Below, one piece after another: positions 44,842 through 53,759 of a stretch of DNA of 64,000 nucleotides; the first letter of the stretch is position 1; every line of letters starts with the position of its first letter. Source of the DNA: CAYVMN01 sp964452575 (GTDB lineage Bacteria; Desulfobacterota; DSM-4660; Desulfatiglandales; Desulfatiglandaceae); the NCBI GenBank assembly GCA_964452575.1, contig CAYVMN010000001.1, positions 6,955 to 70,954 on the forward strand, in the 5' to 3' direction. The translations under genes were made by a program, and so were the position numbers. The notes under the pieces are model-generated. The model made no database searches, was not told the DNA's origin, and saw only the letters and a program-made list of their open reading frames with translations.

Positions 44842-45639
44842 TCAAAAGCCTCCGCCAGCACCTCCGCCGCCGCTCATGCCTCCGCCAAATCCGCCAAATC
44901 CGCCTCCGAATCCACCAAAGCTCCCGCCAAACCCCCTGCTGTTGTATCCCGAACCATGGCCCGATGTGCCGCCGAGACCAAAGAGGAGGGGCAGGAAAAA
45001 CAGCCATGATCCGCCACGTCTCCTCGATATCAGCAAGAATACGATAAGGATAAATACGATCGGCAGGAGAGAGAGACCGGATGATTTCTTTTCCGGTTCC
45101 TCGCTCGGCACCTCGCCTTTCAGGCTGACACCTTCACTCTTGGCAATGACCTGAGCCACGGCGAGGGTCCCCTTGAACAATCCCTCACCAAATCTATTTT
45201 CCCTTAGATAGGGAAGCATATATCGATCGCGTATCTCCCCTACAAGACCGTCAGGCAAAATGCCTTCGACCCCGTATCCGGTCTCAATCCTCATCTTTCT
45301 CTCTTTGATTGTGACAAATATCAGGACTCCTTTATCTTGGCCTTTCTTGCCTATGCCCCAGTTACTGTAAAGGCGATTTGCATAATCGTTGTACTCCGCC
45401 CCCCCGATATCCGGCATGGTAACAACCACAACGGGAACCCCGGTCTTTTTCAGCAACTCACCGGTTAGCGCGGTAAGCCTTTGCTCATACGGCGCTGGAA
45501 TCACATTGGCGAAATCATTTACAAGACCCGTAGGTCTAGGAAAAGGCCGTTCCGCATTTGCCAGAGCCCCCCCCGACCAGAGGAAAAAAAACAGACCCAG
45601 GATCTGGGTCATATGTCTGGGGATCAAGGTCCTCCGCAT
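44842..45639 (-). CDS. TPM-domain (YgcG-like) protein
   Basis: The 265-residue protein has an N-terminal signal peptide, the TPM domain (GLVNDFANVIPAPYEQRLTALT, KGVLIFVTIKERKMRIETGYGVEG), one membrane helix near residue 200, and a Gly-rich tail (GGFGGGFGGFGGG repeats). Such proteins pair with LemA in many bacteria. The function of the pair is not established; a role in membrane protein or photosystem-type assembly is known only for the plant relatives of the TPM fold. Confidence 0.85.
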   Translation of the reverse strand: MRRTLIPRHMTQILGLFFFLWSGGALANAERPFPRPTGLVNDFANVIPAPYEQRLTALTGELLKKTGVPVVVVTMPDIGGAEYNDYANRLYSNWGIGKKGQDKGVLIFVTIKERKMRIETGYGVEGILPDGLVGEIRDRYMLPYLRENRFGEGLFKGTLAVAQVIAKSEGVSLKGEVPSEEPEKKSSGLSLLPIVFILIVFLLISRRRGGSWLFFLPLLFGLGGTSGHGSGYNSRGFGGSFGGFGGGFGGFGGGMSGGGGAGGGF

Positions 45640-45657
45640 AGACTGCCTTATCTCTCT

Positions 45658-46836
45658 CTAATCCTTTTTGAGGAGGGAAAATAGCCTTACCGGTTCTTCT
45701 ATCCCCTTCAGCTGGGCCATCCCTTTATCATATATGGGCCAGAGCCCTAGGATCAATTTCTTGGTCTCCCACCCTATCAATATGTCGCCTCCTGTTGCAT
45801 ACGAGGCGAGACGTGCGGCAATGTTGGTTACTGGTCCTGTGGCCGTATAGGTCATTCTCGTATCCAATGAGCCCCGAAAGCGGGTCATACCGACCAGGGC
45901 CTTGCCGGAGTTGATCCCCATATTCACGTTGATCGGCTCAATCCGTTCTCTCAGCTCCCTGTTGATATCCAGGTTTCTCTCGTAGATGTCAAATGCGGCC
46001 TTTACAGAGTTAATGGCGTTTGTCTTGGCATCATCATCTTTGAAAAGAATCATCAGCCCATCGCCGGCCGTCTCATTTATATCCCCCCGGGACCGATGGA
46101 TGGGGTCAACAAAACTGGAAAACATCTTTTCCACGATCTCGTTGATCTCACTCTCCGGCCGGCTCGCACTTAGCCTGGTATATCCCTCAAGATCCAGAAA
46201 AAGCACGCTCACATCCTTCCTCTCCTTTTCCTGTGTCAGGAGCTCTGGGTTCTTTTCCACTATATTCCGAACCGACTGGGGGACAAATCGTGAGAGATGG
46301 GCCAGCATCTGGCCTATCTTTATCTTCTCCTGGGTCATTTCCCAGTGCTGCTTGGCATTCAAGAGGATATTACTGAGGGTCTCAGAAAAATCCCTTATCA
46401 TGTAGAAATCCTTTCGCCGAAACCGGGTCCCTGGCCTTGAGACCACGCTGACTACCGCCAGTATCTTATCATCCACTAAGATGGGCATAGCGGCCTCTGG
46501 ACCGATCTGGATCTCTGACCCATCATGCCTCACAACCGGATCGCTCCTGGAGACCACCACCCCCTTTCTCTCAGTTATCGCCTTCTGAATCGCCGGCCTG
46601 CTCCTCTTGCAGGCAAGGCAATTGACTGGCCTGTCATAAAGGGCACACTGGAGAGGCCGGGTATATCTCTTCGCATCCGGGTCCAGGAGCAGGATACAGG
46701 ACTCCATGGCCGAGGGGATTGCCATCCTTATCTCCTCCCTCATGGCCTCAAGGATGTCATTTACTTCCATGAACCTGGCGATCTTTCTTGCCACCCGCCT
46801 CTGGACCTCAAACCTTTCCCTGTGGTACTTTTCCAT
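45658..46836 (-). CDS. GAF-domain adenylate/guanylate cyclase
   Basis: The 392-residue protein has a GAF-like sensory region (residues 20-160, with a cysteine-containing stretch NCLACKRSRPAI) and a class III cyclase domain (SVLFLDLEGYTRLSASRP, INETAGDGLMILFKDD, TGPVTNIAARL). The metal-binding aspartates (LDLEGY and AGDG) and the Asn/Arg of the transition-state pair are present; the purine-selecting residues are not clear. ATG 46836 is chosen over an upstream TTG. It leads the small operon that includes TPM, nucleotidyltransferase and LemA genes. Confidence 0.82.
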   Translation of the reverse strand: MEKYHRERFEVQRRVARKIARFMEVNDILEAMREEIRMAIPSAMESCILLLDPDAKRYTRPLQCALYDRPVNCLACKRSRPAIQKAITERKGVVVSRSDPVVRHDGSEIQIGPEAAMPILVDDKILAVVSVVSRPGTRFRRKDFYMIRDFSETLSNILLNAKQHWEMTQEKIKIGQMLAHLSRFVPQSVRNIVEKNPELLTQEKERKDVSVLFLDLEGYTRLSASRPESEINEIVEKMFSSFVDPIHRSRGDINETAGDGLMILFKDDDAKTNAINSVKAAFDIYERNLDINRELRERIEPINVNMGINSGKALVGMTRFRGSLDTRMTYTATGPVTNIAARLASYATGGDILIGWETKKLILGLWPIYDKGMAQLKGIEEPVRLFSLLKKD

Positions 46837-46947
46837 CTTCGCAGACCAAATATTGTCGGTCCTCAATAGTCAATCTTCAATGCTATGGATACTACCGGAC
46901 CTCGATTTCAAATGCAACCTCCACGGCCGGCTAGCCGGCGGCGCAAG

Positions 46948-46992
46948 AAAAAAAGGGCCTCCCCACCTAACCTTAGATTTGCGGGGAGGCCC
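46948..46992 (-). terminator. Intrinsic terminator of the CODH/ACS operon
   Basis: On the minus strand a ten-base perfect stem (GGGCCTCCCC pairing with GGGGAGGCCC, 46955-46964 with 46983-46992) with an 18-base loop is followed by seven T. It ends transcription 35-75 bases after the acsE stop. A separate 14-base perfect palindrome (GCCGGCTAGCCGGC) lies next to it at 46926-46939. Confidence 0.8.
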
Positions 46993-47025
46993 GCGAATAA
47001 TAAATCAGGGCAACGCTAGGCCATA

Positions 47026-47910
47026 CTATAGCTCAAGCCAGGAATCTGAATAGAGAGAATGGCCCAGTATGACCCTGGCCGTCTTCACATAGTCTTGCAT
47101 CTCCTTTGACAAGGAGCCCATATCAATGGCCTCACCATCCATTACCTTGTGGATCATCTCCACAATATCAGGCCTCTCTCCCCTGGCAATTGCAATCAGG
47201 GTGTCATCGTAGGCATCGGCAATACAGGAATACATCCCCTTCCTTTCCAACATTACCATGTAGGTCTGATTCAGTATGGGTCTCAGGTGATCCGGTGGAC
47301 CATTTGAGATATTTGATAGACCGCATGTGGATCTGACACCGGGAAACATATCCTGGAGCATCTCCTGAAAGGCCAGGAAGCTCATTAGCTGGGGCTGCTG
47401 GATATTGACCGGGGTCACAATCCCGTCCACAAATATATCTTCATTGGGGATCCCTGCCTCATTGGCCGCATATATGAGTTCAGCGGCCAGTGCCCCCCTC
47501 TCGTTCTCATCCCTTGGCAGTCCTTCAGGACCCCACATGAGGGCAATCATGTTGGCATTGTATTTGACCGCCAGCGGTATCATCTTCTCATAGCGTTCCG
47601 GCCTGCACATGATCGAATTGATGATGGCCTTCCCCTTGTGGGCGGCAAGGCCTGCCTCCATGGCCTCGATGTTAGAGGTATCCAGGCAGAGGGGCGGGGT
47701 ATCACCGATGGCCTCCTGGACCGTCTTTACAACAAATTCCATCAATTCAGGTCCCCCCTTTCTGGCCGGGCCCAAGTTGATATCGATCCAGTCCATCCCT
47801 TTTTCCTTCTGGTGTTTGGCCTCCTCGGCAATTGGACTCGGGTCCTTCTCCTTGAAGGCCTTTCCTATAGCCCTGTTGATCACATTCAAATTCTCACCGA
47901 TCAATAACAT
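47026..47910 (-). CDS. acsE: Methyltetrahydrofolate:corrinoid/iron-sulfur protein methyltransferase
   Basis: The 294-residue protein is a pterin-binding TIM-barrel methyltransferase (MLLIGENLNVIN, DINLGPARKGG, PPLCLDTSNIEAM, NSIMCRPER, GVRSTCGLSNISNGPP). It moves the methyl group between methyltetrahydrofolate and the cobalt of the corrinoid protein AcsC/AcsD, the step that links the folate branch with CODH/ACS. It is the last gene of the operon and is followed by a strong intrinsic terminator. The start ATG has an AAGGGGG-like site upstream. Confidence 0.92.
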   Translation of the reverse strand: MLLIGENLNVINRAIGKAFKEKDPSPIAEEAKHQKEKGMDWIDINLGPARKGGPELMEFVVKTVQEAIGDTPPLCLDTSNIEAMEAGLAAHKGKAIINSIMCRPERYEKMIPLAVKYNANMIALMWGPEGLPRDENERGALAAELIYAANEAGIPNEDIFVDGIVTPVNIQQPQLMSFLAFQEMLQDMFPGVRSTCGLSNISNGPPDHLRPILNQTYMVMLERKGMYSCIADAYDDTLIAIARGERPDIVEMIHKVMDGEAIDMGSLSKEMQDYVKTARVILGHSLYSDSWLEL

Positions 47911-48007
47911 GGATAGACCCCCTTATCTTTATGTTTATCGTTTACACCAAGTTCACCGGCAATATGGGGTTTGCCGCATTGAACTATTATAGCCAGGGAT
48001 AACCGCG

Positions 48008-49354
48008 CTATTTGACTAGCTCCTTCAGGAACTTGGGTATCAAGGAGGCATCCCTGGGGCCGATTATAACCTCCCAGCCCGGCAGATCCTCCTCCATTTC
48101 CCCGCTTATGGAGGCTGCATAACCCGGAATTATGATTCTCTTGTGGGCAACCTTTTCGGAGATGCCGCACTTCTTTACAAAGGCAGCCACCGCATCCCCT
48201 GCGAACTTGCCAGCAGCCCATGCGGTCATGACCGAGAGGCCTTCTGTATCCATAATCAGGAGCCAACTGGGCACCCTGCTTCCCTCGATTTCTCCACTCA
48301 CAATGAAGTAGGTCAAAGAAAAATTCGTTGTAATAAGTATCGGCGAATTCTCATCCGGCCCGCCGAACTCGTATATGCCCTGCGTTACTGTCATGGGTCG
48401 CTGTGGATCGGTGAATATGTTAAGCCTCTCAAGCAGCAAAGGGAAAAGGCTCTCCCCTTTGAACTCTGAGAGGACCACAATCCCTGCATATTTGGCGATC
48501 AGCATCGCGGCGATAACTGTCTCCATATCCAGGTTGGCCGCCATCTCACAGGGAAAGGCAATGGTCGGAAAACCCAGGGAGCGATTACCCGCCTTTAGGG
48601 GCGCCCGCCGGATAACCACCTGGTCTTCAAAGACCTTTTTCATTTCCCGTGAGCCCGGGTCCAGCACCAGATCCTTGAGCCCCATTCCTGTTAATTTATC
48701 AGTCAGGGGGATCAGATCCCCCACACTTTGCGCCTTTACTGTCAAGGGCAGGCCCTTGTCTTTGGCGATCTGTCCCATCTCCTCGAGGTTGTCGGCGGTG
48801 GCTGCATAGAGAAGGGGCCTTTTGAAGGCAGTTGCATCCGCGGCCTCCCTTATCGCCTCAACCTTCTCGCTCATAAGAATCAGGCCAAATTCGCCCTCCC
48901 TGGCAATTTTTTTTGCTACGGCGGCGAATGTGGATGGATTCCCATTTGCATCTTTGAGGGCAATTAGCTCAGGCCTTAGGTTCAGGCCCACCCTTTCGTA
49001 CTGGAAGGCGTTCCACTCCCTCAGTTTCCTGTCTAACGCCTCGCTATCCATATCCGAGGCGATCATGGCGGCGAGCCCCGTGGGGTTATAAAAGGTCTTC
49101 TCATGCCTGAACATAACCGTTTCTCCCCCCGTCTTGAAGGCCCTGACCCCGGCCCCGATTGCGACCGGCCGAATCGGTGGGGCAGAGGCCTCTGCCAGTT
49201 GTTCCCTCGCCTCATCAGAGACATAGGGACACGAATCCAATTCCGCCTTTCCAGCGGCAAGGTTCATGGCAAAGGCCAGGCAGGTAGGGACACCGCACTC
49301 CCCGCAGTTTGTCTTAGGCAATAACTTAAAAATCTGAATTCCAGTTAGTCCCAT
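48008..49354 (-). CDS. acsC: Corrinoid/iron-sulfur protein, large subunit
   Basis: The 448-residue protein starts with GLTGIQIFKLLP and then CGECGVPTCLAFAMNLAAGK, ending in CPYV, the four-cysteine [4Fe-4S] site (CxxCxxxxC, then a distant Cys) of the CoFeSP large subunit. The C-terminal part is the corrinoid-binding domain. It receives the methyl group from AcsE and delivers it to AcsB, and works with AcsD. It lies between acsB and acsE as expected. Confidence 0.92.
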   Translation of the reverse strand: MGLTGIQIFKLLPKTNCGECGVPTCLAFAMNLAAGKAELDSCPYVSDEAREQLAEASAPPIRPVAIGAGVRAFKTGGETVMFRHEKTFYNPTGLAAMIASDMDSEALDRKLREWNAFQYERVGLNLRPELIALKDANGNPSTFAAVAKKIAREGEFGLILMSEKVEAIREAADATAFKRPLLYAATADNLEEMGQIAKDKGLPLTVKAQSVGDLIPLTDKLTGMGLKDLVLDPGSREMKKVFEDQVVIRRAPLKAGNRSLGFPTIAFPCEMAANLDMETVIAAMLIAKYAGIVVLSEFKGESLFPLLLERLNIFTDPQRPMTVTQGIYEFGGPDENSPILITTNFSLTYFIVSGEIEGSRVPSWLLIMDTEGLSVMTAWAAGKFAGDAVAAFVKKCGISEKVAHKRIIIPGYAASISGEMEEDLPGWEVIIGPRDASLIPKFLKELVK

Positions 49355-49416
49355 GATATACTCCTGATTTGAGATTTTGTAATTTTATCACTAATTGAAC
49401 TACACGCCCTTGAACC

Positions 49417-51633
49417 CTACCCCACGATAGGATCCATCTTCAGGGCAGGATGATCCTTTTCCTGAAGGAACGGAAGGATCTCTTCTTCGGTTGTCCCGAC
49501 GGTCTCATCGGCAATCCGGTCGATCAAATCCGGTACACCCAGTTCTTTTCCCCGTCTGATGAGGCGCTCCCTTATTTCTTCCTTTAAGGACTTTGGCATC
49601 CACACCATCCGAAGAAGGCCGCCATCACCGACAAGGAACTTGCGCTGAGTGATGTTGTACTTGGAGTGGCCCACAAAACCGGGGGAAGATTGCCCTCCTC
49701 CCATCACGCCAGCTAGTGTGGTGAACTTCATACCTGAGGGAGTTTCTCCGGTATAGTCGCGGTGGACTGTCATAATCCCGTTACAGGACGGCAGCACCGC
49801 CGCAATACACTCGCAGCAACCGCAGGTGGTCATGGGATCTGTTACCAGGCTGTAGAAGTTGTAGTGGTCTATTGTCTGACGGGAGGCCTTATAGACAAAG
49901 TCATTGACCCCCTTCCACTGCCCCAGCTTGGGATCCAGGCACTCGCCTTTTTCGACAGGTTGGTTGGGGCCGGTGGGGTTAATTTCGAAAGAGGCCTTGC
50001 AGTCCATCCAGTTGTAGGCCCCGCAAAGCCCTGTCCTTTCAGGGCTGACCATGCATACGTGACTCGGGGCAAAGGACTGGCACAGGGTGCAGGAATAATA
50101 TGTCTCAACGCTCTCATCGGTCATCTTTTCCACGCGGTCATCCCTGGCGTTGTATTCGCCCTTGGCCCTTTTTGTCAGCTCGTCCACATCCTCCTTCTTC
50201 GTATAAAGGGTGACCTCCACCTTATCCAGAATGGAAGCAAAATCCTGATGAAACTTGGCATGTAGAATCACGCCGATATCCTTCAGGGAAAAGCCTTTCT
50301 GAACGGCAGGCTCGCCCAGCCTGATCCAGGCAATGTCCCTCTGTCCGATGTGCATGACACCCTGGGCATAGTTTATGAGGTGATGGATCTGCCTCTCAAG
50401 GATCGGTTCAAAGTCGGGCTGCATCTGCCTGCCGGCCACCTGTACGTAAATACCCAAGGGTGTACGATCCCCCTTTTTGAGATCCTTTACGTCAGGACCG
50501 ACCAACACCACCTTGCCGTCCTCAATCTCGTTCATCTCTGCCATCTTGCAGAGCTCTGTGCACTGCGTCTTACCGCCACCCATCTCAAGGTAGAGATCAT
50601 CCTTGCGAATGCGCTCACCCTCAAAGGCAGGACCATATGCCAAGGGGATGTCGATCTCGGTGATCGTCACCTTCAGACCCCTAATCTCGATAGATTTGGA
50701 GGGCATTTCATCGTGGGAAACATTGGCCACCACATGTTCGTAGGTGCAGACCCCGGTGGGCAGAATCTCCGGGATATCCGTATCGGCAATGGTAGGAAAT
50801 CCCCAGTTAACGCACCCGGCGGCGTTGGCCGCCCACTCGGCGTTTACATCGCCCAAGGCGTTTACAAAGGCGAAGATCCTGTCTTTTTGGTACTTGAGCA
50901 TTCTTTTATAATCGCCGGGCTCAATCCCACCAAAGGCCATACCTGCCCGATTTGCAAAACCCAAGGCAAAGACGGCAGCCGAGATATCCGGGCCAAAAGG
51001 GACAAGACGTGTGTTCCACCCGATTTGGACATCTTCCTCGATGAGCTGCTCTGCAAATGTCGTCCCGTTCTGATTGGCTGCCATGAAGACGTAGATGGTC
51101 TTCAGCTGATATTCTTCGGCTATCTTCTTGGCTGTGGCCGAATCCGGCGCAGAGCCCACAATCGCAGCGAAGCCAGGGGCGGTTCCATCCACAAACTCGA
51201 CCCCTCGCTTTCTCATGATGGCATCATCTGCGGCCCCGAGCCAGATCTTTCCATTTTCAATGTCAGGATCTTCTACCTCGGGCTGGTAAAAATCGGGGTC
51301 TTCCACATAACGAATTGCCTCCACAATCTCTTCAGCGAAAAGGCTGGCCATACCTGCGTCCAAAAGCGGCCCGAGATAGGGTAGATAGCAATCATTTTTT
51401 ACGTGCGGGGGCAAGAGCTTTCGTGCAAATTCAAGGGGTTTTTTAGCAGAATCCAGATCCGTTACTCTTATCCCTGTCAGTGAGTATATGATTGGCAGAT
51501 AGTAGGCGGTATTGGGGAACTCCAGCTTCTGACTACCGCCATAAGTCTCCAAGGCCTTCTTATACTTCCCCTCCGCCTTGGAGACGATGTTATATCCACC
51601 TTGAATGGCTGCAAACGCGACTAACTTCGACAT
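49417..51633 (-). CDS. acsB: CO-methylating acetyl-CoA synthase
   Basis: The 738-residue protein is the acetyl-CoA synthase of the bacterial complex. The A-cluster cysteines are in CTLCQSFAPSHVCMV, GLCGAYNWMDCKA and, further on, TTCGCCECI. It joins a methyl group, CO and coenzyme A into acetyl-CoA, or runs in reverse. Length agrees with bacterial AcsB (about 730 residues), with the N-terminal domain that contacts CODH. The start ATG has GGGAGG upstream. It follows cooS by 52 bases. Confidence 0.95.
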   Translation of the reverse strand: MSKLVAFAAIQGGYNIVSKAEGKYKKALETYGGSQKLEFPNTAYYLPIIYSLTGIRVTDLDSAKKPLEFARKLLPPHVKNDCYLPYLGPLLDAGMASLFAEEIVEAIRYVEDPDFYQPEVEDPDIENGKIWLGAADDAIMRKRGVEFVDGTAPGFAAIVGSAPDSATAKKIAEEYQLKTIYVFMAANQNGTTFAEQLIEEDVQIGWNTRLVPFGPDISAAVFALGFANRAGMAFGGIEPGDYKRMLKYQKDRIFAFVNALGDVNAEWAANAAGCVNWGFPTIADTDIPEILPTGVCTYEHVVANVSHDEMPSKSIEIRGLKVTITEIDIPLAYGPAFEGERIRKDDLYLEMGGGKTQCTELCKMAEMNEIEDGKVVLVGPDVKDLKKGDRTPLGIYVQVAGRQMQPDFEPILERQIHHLINYAQGVMHIGQRDIAWIRLGEPAVQKGFSLKDIGVILHAKFHQDFASILDKVEVTLYTKKEDVDELTKRAKGEYNARDDRVEKMTDESVETYYSCTLCQSFAPSHVCMVSPERTGLCGAYNWMDCKASFEINPTGPNQPVEKGECLDPKLGQWKGVNDFVYKASRQTIDHYNFYSLVTDPMTTCGCCECIAAVLPSCNGIMTVHRDYTGETPSGMKFTTLAGVMGGGQSSPGFVGHSKYNITQRKFLVGDGGLLRMVWMPKSLKEEIRERLIRRGKELGVPDLIDRIADETVGTTEEEILPFLQEKDHPALKMDPIVG

Positions 51634-51685
51634 ATCCTATTTTCCTCCCTTCCTAAGAGGTATGTTCTGAAAACCTGAGGGCTAT

Positions 51686-53734
51686 CTAGGCCGCTTCCAG
51701 CTTCTGCCTGTCGGCCATATCCATTAGTACCCTCTCACGGGCCTTATCAATGCCGAGGGCCTTCCGCCTCTTATCTATATGCGCGATCATCTTATGGGCA
51801 TGTTTGATGGGATCTGCCTCCATATCCCACATGCCGCCGTATATGCCCTCCAGTTTCTTATATAAATAATCTTCAAAAACCGGTGCACCGCTGACCGGCA
51901 GGGTTACACCAAAGACCGTATACACGCCTGAGGCAACAAAGTAGTGGCCGATACTGATGGCCTTCTCGCTCATCCACTCGGGCGCAGAACCGGCTGCCGG
52001 GAGCTCACTGATGTCATTTCCCAGTCCGCCAGCCTTTACCACCTCTGTGGCTGCCATCAGGATCCGGCTGTTGTCAACACAGGAACCCATGTGGAGCACC
52101 GGTGGGATGCCCACGGCCTCGCAGACCTCTGCCAGGCCAGGACCGCAATACACCTTGGCCGACTCTGGCGTGAGAAGACCTGCTTTGGCGCATGTAATGG
52201 CGTTACACCCCGTGGTCAGTACAATGACGTCATGTTTGAGCAGTTCCTTGACAATTGTAAGATGGGCCTCATCATGAACCGTACGGGCGTTGTTACACCC
52301 TACCACACCGGCAACGCCCCTGATACGGCCGTTGATGATGTTGTCGTTCAGCGGGACATAAGAACCCCTGAAGGTCCCCCCCAGATGATAATTAATGGCC
52401 TCATAGCTAAAGCCAGCTATAAGACTTGAGGCGTTGTCTGGAATCACTACCTCCTTCTCTCTGTTTGGGAAGTTTTCAATTGCTATCCTTACGATCTTCT
52501 TGGCGTCTTCAAAGGCAGTATGTTCGTCAAACTCGATGTGGGTTGTCTTACCGGACGCGATCTTTGCCCGTGGGTTTGTTGTTATGATCTTAGTGTGAAA
52601 ACACTGGGCCACATTGGCAACATTCTCCATAATGCACTGCACATCCACCACCATGGCATCCACGGCCCCCGTCACGATCGCCAACTCCTGCTGGAGAAAG
52701 TTCCCGGCCAGAGGCACACCGTGACGCATTAGTATCTCATTGGCCGTACAGCAAATGCCTCCCAGCTGGATCCCCTTGGCCCCTTTTTCTTTGGCATACG
52801 CGATCATCTCCGGAAGCTCCGAGGCCTGAACGATCATCTCACTCAAAAGGGGCTCATGGCCATGAATGATGATGTTCACGTGATCTTTCTTGAGGACGCC
52901 CAGGTTCGCCGAACTCCTCAAGGGGTAAGGACAACCGAAGAGCACATCCTGTAGATCTGTCGCTATCATGGAACCGCCCCACCCATCGCCCAGGGCCGCC
53001 CGTGTGCATTGCTCTACCAGGTTCTCATAATCCTGATCCACACCCATATGAGTCCTGTGCATGATTTCAACTATTTCCCTGTCTATACCTCGAGGGATAA
53101 CACCGAGCTTTTTCCAAAGCTCATAACGGGGGGCGGGGGCCCGCTTCACGGTGCAAATCTCTCCGGTCTGTTGACCCCATTGGGACAGGGCCTTTTCCCC
53201 TGCCTCGACGGCGATCTCATCCATATCCCGATCAAGGATCTCCCCGTTCTCCCCCTCCACAGTGATGTCAACGCCGTAGTCGGGGGCAATCTCAAGCAGC
53301 TTTTTGGTATCTTTGATCTTGTAATCATTCGTCTCCTTCCTGGCTGCCGCTAAGAATGTCTCTGCAACCCCTCTCCCGTGATCGGAGTGCGCAGCGGCAC
53401 CGGCCGCCACCATCCTGGCAAAATTTCGCGATGCAATGGTGTCAGGAGTTGCTCCGCAAAGCCCCTTTCTCGCGTCCTTTCCCTCGATTCCAGACTTGGG
53501 TAATGGGAGTCTGCAGGGCCCCTGTGCACAATTCTTACAACAGGTCCCCTGAATCCCGATGTTACATGGCTTCATGGTCTGGGCCCGGTCGAAGATGGTC
53601 TCGACCTCTAACTCCCTGGACCTCTTGAGCATTTTCACGGTTGCTGGATCAATACTCAGATCCTCCAGCTTGGGCGTTGTCTTTGCCTTTGCCTTGGTCT
53701 CAGCGACCTTAACGTTGGCTTCTTCTGATGCCAT
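51686..53734 (-). CDS. cooS: Carbon monoxide dehydrogenase catalytic subunit
   Basis: The 682-residue protein is the Ni-Fe CO dehydrogenase (AcsA/CooS). The cysteine-rich N-terminus (CNIGIQGTCCKNCAQGPCR) binds the B and D clusters, and GCNAITCAKAG, YCGPGLAEVC, MGSCVDNSR carry C-cluster ligands. It interconverts CO and CO2 and supplies CO to AcsB through a tunnel. ATG 53734 is chosen because AAGGAGG lies nine bases before it and the frame upstream overlaps acsD. It is the second gene of the operon. Confidence 0.94.
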   Translation of the reverse strand: MASEEANVKVAETKAKAKTTPKLEDLSIDPATVKMLKRSRELEVETIFDRAQTMKPCNIGIQGTCCKNCAQGPCRLPLPKSGIEGKDARKGLCGATPDTIASRNFARMVAAGAAAHSDHGRGVAETFLAAARKETNDYKIKDTKKLLEIAPDYGVDITVEGENGEILDRDMDEIAVEAGEKALSQWGQQTGEICTVKRAPAPRYELWKKLGVIPRGIDREIVEIMHRTHMGVDQDYENLVEQCTRAALGDGWGGSMIATDLQDVLFGCPYPLRSSANLGVLKKDHVNIIIHGHEPLLSEMIVQASELPEMIAYAKEKGAKGIQLGGICCTANEILMRHGVPLAGNFLQQELAIVTGAVDAMVVDVQCIMENVANVAQCFHTKIITTNPRAKIASGKTTHIEFDEHTAFEDAKKIVRIAIENFPNREKEVVIPDNASSLIAGFSYEAINYHLGGTFRGSYVPLNDNIINGRIRGVAGVVGCNNARTVHDEAHLTIVKELLKHDVIVLTTGCNAITCAKAGLLTPESAKVYCGPGLAEVCEAVGIPPVLHMGSCVDNSRILMAATEVVKAGGLGNDISELPAAGSAPEWMSEKAISIGHYFVASGVYTVFGVTLPVSGAPVFEDYLYKKLEGIYGGMWDMEADPIKHAHKMIAHIDKRRKALGIDKARERVLMDMADRQKLEAA

Positions 53735-53759
53735 CTGAAGTTCCTCCTTCTCTTTAACT

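Noticed and set aside
50350..51384. Plus-strand open frame of 344 codons.
   Set aside because: It is antisense to acsB, whose motifs are clear; the frame is a shadow caused by codon bias.
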